In this document: piece after piece, positions 5,603 to 9,851 of the stretch
Position numbering within the stretch: the first letter of the stretch is position 1
How the letters are laid out: each line of letters starts with the position of its first letter
DNA from: an uncultured Erysipelotrichaceae bacterium
GTDB lineage: Bacteria; Bacillota_I; Bacilli_A; RF39; UBA660
NCBI GenBank assembly: GCA_902766135.1
Contig: CACXCK010000037.1
Coordinates: 1 to 9,851, forward strand
DNA: 9,851 nucleotides
Direction: 5' to 3'
The notes under the pieces: generated by a model
Seen by the model: only the letters and a program-made list of their open reading frames with translations
Databases searched by the model: none
Told to the model about the DNA's origin: nothing
Position numbers and translations under genes: made by a program

Positions 5603-6595
5603 CTACTTAATGTCTGCCCATAATTTATCATAATCTTTCATCCTAGAGCCTATATTTTTTACATAATAGCCATTTTTAAAGATATCTCCCGGGAATACTT
5701 CACTTTTCTGCTCTATTCTTAAAGGGCTAATGTATGGGTATTCCGCGACTATATCAAAAGCGCTTTCATATCGCATTAGGTAGTCAATAAAAAGATATGC
5801 ATTTTCAACATTTTTAGCTGATGATGCAATACAGTAATTATCAATACTTATAGCGTGTCCTTCCCTTGGATATATTATTTCAATATTTTCATTTTCTTCA
5901 CGGGCTATTTCTGCTTCTGCATTCCACATGACGCCGATATCTGTTTCTTTGGTTATCAAAAATGTTTTAGGGGAATCACTATCATATGCTTTAATATTTT
6001 TTTTCATCTTTAGAAGCCACTCTTTAGCGTCATTTAAGGCTTCGATGCTAGTGTCATTCATATCATGATTAGTGGCTAAAAGAGCCATGCCAATTACAAT
6101 TCGTTGGTCATCAAGAAAGACAATATTATTTTTATATTTATCATTTAATAAGTCATTATATGATGTTATTTCATCAGTGATATTCTCGCGATTTACAGCT
6201 ATAACAACGATAGTTGACAGAAAAGGGATAGAATACAAGTTATTTGGATCGTATTCTTGACCTAGAAAAAGAGGATTTAAATGGTTTAAATTAGTAATTT
6301 TAGTTGTATCAAGTTTTTCTATTAACCCTTTTTCTCTCATTAATTCGACCATGTAGTCGCTTGGAAATATGACATCGTATGTTCCTTCTTTGGAGGATGA
6401 TATTTTGGCAAGTAGTTCTTCGTTTGATGAATAAGTTCCGTAGTTTACTTTGATATTATATTCTTTTTCAAAGGAAGTAATTACTTCATCAGGAATATAT
6501 GATGACCAGTTTAAAACATTTAGAGTATTTTCGCTTTTATTTTCGCAGCCTGTAACGATAAAAAGAACGATGATAAACATGATTACCTTTTTCAT
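5603..6595 (-). CDS. potD: PotD-like spermidine/putrescine-binding lipoprotein
   Basis: Extracellular substrate-binding component of the PotABCD importer, 330 residues. It starts with a lipoprotein signal (MKKVIMFIIVLFIVTGC), lipobox VTGC with the lipidated Cys17, to be processed by LspA. The mature part aligns along its length with E. coli PotD: LNWSSYIPDEV (28-38), GTYSSNEELLAKI (53-65), PSDYMVELMREKG (78-90), YDPNNLYSIPF (115-125), LDDQRIVIGMAL (161-172), GVMWNAEA (221-228), YPREGHAISIDNYCI (242-256). Pocket residues kept are Trp30, Tyr33, Tyr81, Asp163, Trp224 and Asp252. Positions matching E. coli Glu36, Glu171 and Trp255 are Ser32, Ile166 and Ser250, so the ligand may differ. It overlaps potC by four bases (ATGA), with GGTGA as ribosome binding site. 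A polyamine-family binding protein is certain; the exact ligand is not. Confidence 0.92.
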   Translation of the reverse strand: MKKVIMFIIVLFIVTGCENKSENTLNVLNWSSYIPDEVITSFEKEYNIKVNYGTYSSNEELLAKISSSKEGTYDVIFPSDYMVELMREKGLIEKLDTTKITNLNHLNPLFLGQEYDPNNLYSIPFLSTIVVIAVNRENITDEITSYNDLLNDKYKNNIVFLDDQRIVIGMALLATNHDMNDTSIEALNDAKEWLLKMKKNIKAYDSDSPKTFLITKETDIGVMWNAEAEIAREENENIEIIYPREGHAISIDNYCIASSAKNVENAYLFIDYLMRYESAFDIVAEYPYISPLRIEQKSEVFPGDIFKNGYYVKNIGSRMKDYDKLWADIK

Positions 6596-7371
6596 TTTGT
6601 CACCACTTTCCTACTCTGCGTTATAGTCGATACGGTTAGAATAATAATAGTTGCCAAAAGTAAAAGTGTTGATAAAGCATTAACATCTGGTGTAATGCCT
6701 GTTTTAATCATAGAGTAAATTTTTAAGGGCAAAGTATTACTACCAGGCCCAGCTGTAAAATAGCTTATAACGACATCATCTAGAGATAATGTGAGGGCAA
6801 GTGTTGCCCCGGATACAACACCTGGTTTAATGATTGGTAATGTTATTAGCATGAAAGTTTTAAGTGGTGAGGCCCCTAAATCTTTAGCTGCCTCCTCAAT
6901 TGAATTTAATTCTTTTGAAATAGTAGTTCTGACACTTACTATTACAAAAGGAATGGAAAATGCAATATGAGATAATATTAGAGTAAACATTCCTAGTTCT
7001 AGTTTAGTTAGTGTATATATTGATAATAAAGAGATGCCTAAGACTATTTCGGGAATAACAATTGGAATATATATTAGTTTAAGTATTAGGCTTTTACCAA
7101 AAAAGTTGTATTTATTTAAACCTACCGCACTAAGAGTTCCTATAATTGTTGAAATAATCGTACTAGTAGCTGCGATAATTAAAGTATTAAAGAAGGCTTC
7201 TAATAAATCTTTGTTATAAAATAAAGTTTTGTACCAAGAAAATGTAAATGTCGTAAATAAGACATTCATTTTAGAGGCATTAAAAGAATATATAACAAGG
7301 ATAATGATAGGTAAATAAAGGAATGTGAATACTAAGGCAATAAAGATATTTTTAAAAAAGCTTTTTTTCAT
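6592..7371 (-). CDS. potC: Spermidine/putrescine ABC transporter permease PotC
   Basis: Second membrane subunit of the polyamine importer, 259 residues, the usual length. It has six hydrophobic segments. The N-terminal block YSFNASKMNVLFTTFTFSWY (28-47) is typical of PotC/PotI permeases. The EAA loop EEAAKDLGASPLKTFMLITL (159-178) couples to the ATPase PotA. The stretch LSLDDVVISYFTAGPGSNTLP (195-215) is also a PotC hallmark. The ATG at 7371 lies one base after the potB stop, and its Shine-Dalgarno (AGGAGG) is formed by the Leu-Gly-Gly codons at the end of potB. Translational coupling is therefore likely. Confidence 0.96.
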   Translation of the reverse strand: MKKSFFKNIFIALVFTFLYLPIIILVIYSFNASKMNVLFTTFTFSWYKTLFYNKDLLEAFFNTLIIAATSTIISTIIGTLSAVGLNKYNFFGKSLILKLIYIPIVIPEIVLGISLLSIYTLTKLELGMFTLILSHIAFSIPFVIVSVRTTISKELNSIEEAAKDLGASPLKTFMLITLPIIKPGVVSGATLALTLSLDDVVISYFTAGPGSNTLPLKIYSMIKTGITPDVNALSTLLLLATIIILTVSTITQSRKVVTK

Positions 7372-7372
7372 C

Positions 7373-8227
7373 TTACATTCCTCCTAAATCATCCATCTTA
7401 CCACCTAGTTTTTGATATATTTTAACTAGAATAAAGGTAATTAAGATTAAGAATATTGATATAGCGGAGCCTAGTGGCCAGTTTCTAGCGGTTAGGAATT
7501 GATTTTTTATTAAGTTACCAATAATCATTTCTTTACCACCACCTAGTATGTCAGCAATAAAGAAATAACCTATGGCTGGAATAAAGACCATTAAAGAGCC
7601 ATTGAAAACTCCTGAGATGGATTCAGGAACGATAATATTTTTAAATATTTGCATTCTTGAGGCCCCCAGGTCTTTCGCAGCTTCAATTAAAGATTTATCA
7701 ATTTTAAATACAGCGCTACATAAAGGAAGTATCATAAATGGAAGTAAGGTGTAGGTCATACCGATAATTATTCCAATGTTGTTATACATCAGATTTAATG
7801 GGGCATTTGTTATATGAAGAGCTTGTAAGGTGGCATTTATAACCCCATTTTTTCTTAATAAGACAATCCAACCATATGTTCTTATTAGAGAATTGGTAAG
7901 GAATGGAACCATTACTAATTTAGTACATAAATTCTGGACTTTAGAGCTTTTATTCTTTAATATAAGAGCAAACGGATAAGATATCAAGATACATAAAACA
8001 GTTGTTATAATGCCAATTAAAGCTGATTTCAGGAATACTTTAAGATATGTTAAGTCAATGATAGTAAAATAATTTGTAAGTGTTAACTCATAGATTATTC
8101 CTCCATATGAATCATTTTTTTGAAAACTCAGAAAGAAAATGTATAAAAGAGGAAGAAGAATTAAAGTAATAGAATAAATAATAACAGGAATGATAGAAAT
8201 AGCTTTAAATAAATTATTTTTCTTCAT
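7373..8227 (-). CDS. potB: Spermidine/putrescine ABC transporter permease PotB
   Basis: First membrane subunit of the polyamine importer, 284 residues, normal for the family. Hydrophobic segments are at about 8-34, 66-90, 103-123, 147-170, 208-229 and 252-270. Family marks are NSLIRTYGWIVLLRKNGVIN (112-131) and the EAA loop IEAAKDLGASRMQIFKNIIV (181-200), which contacts PotA. The ATG at 8227 lies inside the end of potA, a 14-base overlap, with AGAGGT seven bases upstream within potA codons. Cytoplasmic, weakly charged C-terminus ending LGGM. Confidence 0.96.
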   Translation of the reverse strand: MKKNNLFKAISIIPVIIYSITLILLPLLYIFFLSFQKNDSYGGIIYELTLTNYFTIIDLTYLKVFLKSALIGIITTVLCILISYPFALILKNKSSKVQNLCTKLVMVPFLTNSLIRTYGWIVLLRKNGVINATLQALHITNAPLNLMYNNIGIIIGMTYTLLPFMILPLCSAVFKIDKSLIEAAKDLGASRMQIFKNIIVPESISGVFNGSLMVFIPAIGYFFIADILGGGKEMIIGNLIKNQFLTARNWPLGSAISIFLILITFILVKIYQKLGGKMDDLGGM

Positions 8228-9296
8228 GTTTTTTACCTCTTATCGGAATTATATCATCATCTTCAATTTGAATAAAAACCTTATCATTTTCCTTAAAATT
8301 TACTATCCCATGAGTATTTACTTTAAATATTTTATTATCTATTACTTCTATAAATAGTTTTGATATTGCTCCGTCGTAGATAATATCTTTTACAGTTCCT
8401 TCGATACTATTTTTTAAGGTGTTTGAAGACACTTTAATATTTTCAGGACGAATTAGAATATTTATTTTATCTCCCACTTTATCTAAGTCTTTTTTACTAA
8501 CTGCAAATTCTATATTGTCTGATATTTTTACGCCAATTATTTCTTTATTAATATTAGATATTATTCCTGGCCAAATATTTGATTCACCAATAAAGTCAGC
8601 AACAAAGACAGTTTTAGGATATCGATAGATGTTTTGAGGTGTATCATCTTGTTCTATTATGCCATGATTAAGTATGACTATTCTATCTGACATAGTTAAA
8701 GCTTCATCTTGATCATGTGTTACATAAATAAATGTTATGCCTAATCTTTTTTGAATTTTTTTTAATTCGATTTGCATTTGTCTTTTTAGTTTTAAGTCAA
8801 GTGAACAAAGAGATTCATCTAAAAGAAGAACTTTGGGGTTCATGATAATGCCCCTTGCTATTGCAACGCGCTGTTGCTGGCCTCCTGATATTTCAGAAGG
8901 AAGACGATTTTCTAGTCCTTCTAGTTCTACTAATTTAATTATTTTTTTGACTCTTTTATCTATTTCATCTTTACTCACATGTTTCATTTTTAAGCCAAAG
9001 GCAATATTATCATAAACAGTCATGTGTGGAAAAAGGGCAAAGTTTTGGAATATTGTATTAACTTCTCTTTTGGTAGGATCTAATTCTGTTACGTCTACTC
9101 CATCAATATATACCTTACCGACTGAGACATGTTCCAATCCTGAAATCATTCTTAGAATTGTTGTTTTACCACATCCTGAAGATCCTAAAAGAGTTAAGAA
9201 TTCTCCTTCCTTTACTTCTAAATTTATGTCTTTCACGACATATTTGTCTTTTTCAAAACATTTACTAACGTTTTCTAATTTAACGATTGGTTCCAT
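8214..9296 (-). CDS. potA: Spermidine/putrescine ABC transporter ATPase PotA
   Basis: Cytoplasmic ATPase that powers polyamine import, 360 residues from the chosen start. Walker A GSSGCGKT (38-45), Q-loop Gln84, signature SGGQQQR (137-143), Walker B VLLLDE (156-161), H-loop His194, then a C-terminal TOBE-type beta domain from about 235, typical of PotA/CysA/MalK ATPases. The D-loop region reads DESLCSLD where the family nearly always has DEPLxxLD. The frame is open up to an ATG at 9329, but that ATG has no Shine-Dalgarno and lies upstream of the predicted transcription start. The ATG at 9296 (MEPIVKLENV) has AGAAGG seven bases upstream and a normal family N-terminus. It is the first gene of potA-potB-potC-potD-ygjV-like. 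Confidence 0.96.
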   Translation of the reverse strand: MEPIVKLENVSKCFEKDKYVVKDINLEVKEGEFLTLLGSSGCGKTTILRMISGLEHVSVGKVYIDGVDVTELDPTKREVNTIFQNFALFPHMTVYDNIAFGLKMKHVSKDEIDKRVKKIIKLVELEGLENRLPSEISGGQQQRVAIARGIIMNPKVLLLDESLCSLDLKLKRQMQIELKKIQKRLGITFIYVTHDQDEALTMSDRIVILNHGIIEQDDTPQNIYRYPKTVFVADFIGESNIWPGIISNINKEIIGVKISDNIEFAVSKKDLDKVGDKINILIRPENIKVSSNTLKNSIEGTVKDIIYDGAISKLFIEVIDNKIFKVNTHGIVNFKENDKVFIQIEDDDIIPIRGKKHEEK

Positions 9297-9319
9297 AATT
9301 CTACCTTCTATCCTTTTTA

Positions 9320-9328
9320 ATTTTAGCA
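9320..9328 (-). promoter_or_regulatory. Extended -10 promoter of the pot operon
   Basis: On the minus strand TGC (9328-9326) and TAAAAT (9325-9320) form an extended -10. No good -35 is visible at 16-18 bases upstream (only TAGTAT-like). Transcription would start near 9313, about 17 bases before the potA ATG at 9296. The only longer reading of potA begins with the ATG that contains this TG, so that reading would be outside the message. Confidence 0.6.
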
Positions 9329-9360
9329 TAATAAAGATAAAAATACTATATTAAATAATT

Positions 9361-9385
9361 AAAAAAGACTATCATTATGATAGTC
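9361..9385 (-). terminator. Rho-independent terminator of rplS
   Basis: On the minus strand GACTATCA, loop TAA, TGATAGTC (9385-9367) is followed by TTTTTT (9366-9361). It lies nine bases beyond the rplS stop and about 35 bases before the pot promoter, separating the two transcripts. Confidence 0.88.
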
Positions 9386-9394
9386 AATTCTTTA

Positions 9395-9736
9395 TTAATT
9401 TCTTTCTTTAACTTTGTAGTCTTTACGCATTCCTTTAATGAATGATAGGTTAGCACGACGAACCATACCTTTACGAACAACTGTAATTTTATCAATTGTT
9501 GGAGCATTCACTGGGAATATTCTTGTAACGCCAATACCGCCAGATTTTTTACGTACTGTAAATGTAGCTGATACACCACCACCAGTTTTGTTTGTTACTA
9601 AACCTTCAAATGCTTGGATACGTTCTTTCTTACCTTCTTTTACCCATACATCTACTCTTACTGTATCCCCAACACGGAATTCAGGAATATCCTTGCGAAT
9701 AGACTTTTCGTTAATTTTGTCTACTAAATTTGCCAT
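9395..9736 (-). CDS. rplS: 50S ribosomal protein L19
   Basis: Large-subunit protein at the interface with the 30S subunit. The 113 residues match the usual 113-116. Family blocks run through the protein: IPEFRVGDTVRVDVWVKEG (17-35), ERIQAFEGLV, TFTVRKKSGGIGVTRIFPVNAP, and VRKGMVRRANLSFIKGMRKD near the end. An ATG at 9745 directly abuts the AGAAAGG Shine-Dalgarno, so the next in-frame ATG at 9736 (MANLVDKI, nine bases from the Shine-Dalgarno) is chosen. The gene has its own promoter, a leader of about 80 bases with hairpins, and a terminator. No trmD or rimM is seen before it, although these often precede rplS in Bacillota. Confidence 0.97.
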   Translation of the reverse strand: MANLVDKINEKSIRKDIPEFRVGDTVRVDVWVKEGKKERIQAFEGLVTNKTGGGVSATFTVRKKSGGIGVTRIFPVNAPTIDKITVVRKGMVRRANLSFIKGMRKDYKVKERN

Positions 9737-9763
9737 GTAAAACATCCTTTCTATACATATTAC

Positions 9764-9815
9764 ATATTATCATAATATTAATCAGCGGATAATACATCAC
9801 TTTTCGCTTGAAAAG
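9764..9815 (-). promoter_or_regulatory. Structured 5' leader of rplS (candidate L19 autoregulatory leader)
   Basis: Two hairpins lie in the leader on the minus strand: CTTTTC-AAGC-GAAAAG (9815-9800), right at the predicted transcription start, and ATATTA-TGA-TAATAT (9778-9764), about 19 bases before the Shine-Dalgarno. Bacillota rplS genes are known to carry an L19-binding leader. I cannot confirm by eye that this one fits that consensus; the second hairpin is AT-only and weak. Confidence 0.4.
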
Positions 9816-9822
9816 CATATTA

Positions 9823-9851
9823 ATTCTATCATAAAAGCTCTATAAATACAA
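9823..9851 (-). promoter_or_regulatory. Sigma-A promoter of rplS, extended -10
   Basis: On the minus strand TTGTAT (9851-9846) touches the window edge, then a 17-base spacer and TAGAAT (9828-9823), with TGA before it as an extended -10. The predicted start is near 9816, which fits the first leader hairpin. Confidence 0.65.

Noticed and set aside
9022..9354. 110-codon plus-strand open frame opposite potA
   Set aside because: Antisense shadow of the well-conserved PotA ATPase with no promoter or ribosome binding site.
9438..9740. 100-codon plus-strand open frame opposite rplS
   Set aside because: Antisense shadow of L19; the sense frame carries all family motifs.
1..9851. CRISPR arrays, insertion sequences, phage or toxin-antitoxin genes, tRNAs
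   Set aside because: No repeated spaced units, transposase motifs, terminal repeats or cloverleaf sequences were seen; all coding frames belong to recognisable housekeeping or transport families.

Overview
The window is AT-rich, uses the standard bacterial code (TGA appears as a stop, Trp is TGG) and has strong AGGAGG-type ribosome binding sites. A YlmC/YmxH-family PRC-barrel gene, an lspA-rluD pair, a zinc-free L28 and a putrescine-carbamoyltransferase pathway point to a low-GC Bacillota, probably a gut or host-associated anaerobe of the Bacilli/Erysipelotrichales/RF39 kind. The taxonomic guess below phylum is inference only. Nearly all genes are on the minus strand; the exception is rpmB (L28). 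No mobile element, CRISPR array, tRNA or rRNA was seen, and no gene-free stretch exceeds about 110 bases.

Region 1 (1-1036, minus): a housekeeping cluster in the order ymxH-like, lspA, rluD. The rluD gene runs off the left edge and overlaps the 3' end of lspA by 44 bases. Region 2 (1037-1350): a divergent promoter region in which one palindromic -10 element could serve both directions. It is followed by rpmB on the plus strand, a 52-residue L28 gene, and then a strong bidirectional terminator shared with the convergent aguA.

Region 3 (1348-4984, minus): an agmatine deiminase (AgDI) operon in the order aguB (putrescine carbamoyltransferase), aguD (agmatine/putrescine antiporter), aguA (agmatine deiminase). 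It is driven by a near-consensus promoter preceded by helically phased A-tracts. Agmatine is imported in exchange for putrescine and deiminated to N-carbamoylputrescine. That is then split by phosphate into putrescine and carbamoyl phosphate. The carbamate kinase (aguC) that would turn carbamoyl phosphate into ATP is not in this window, nor is an aguR regulator.

Region 4 (5016-9328, minus): a complete spermidine/putrescine ABC importer operon, potA-potB-potC-potD, tightly packed with overlapping or abutting genes. It is extended by a YgjV-like membrane protein gene whose ribosome binding site overlaps the potD stop codon. The PotD-like protein lacks several residues that line the polyamine pocket in E. 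coli PotD. Region 5 (9361-9851, minus): rplS (L19) with its own promoter, a structured leader of about 80 bases and a terminator.

The pot and agu operons are transcribed in the same direction and together form a polyamine/agmatine uptake and fermentation block set between ribosomal-protein genes. Known families account for essentially all of the coding DNA. The parts worth a second look are the altered PotD pocket, the YgjV-like gene in the pot operon, the missing aguC, the shortened tail of AguB, the compact L28 and several promoter architectures.
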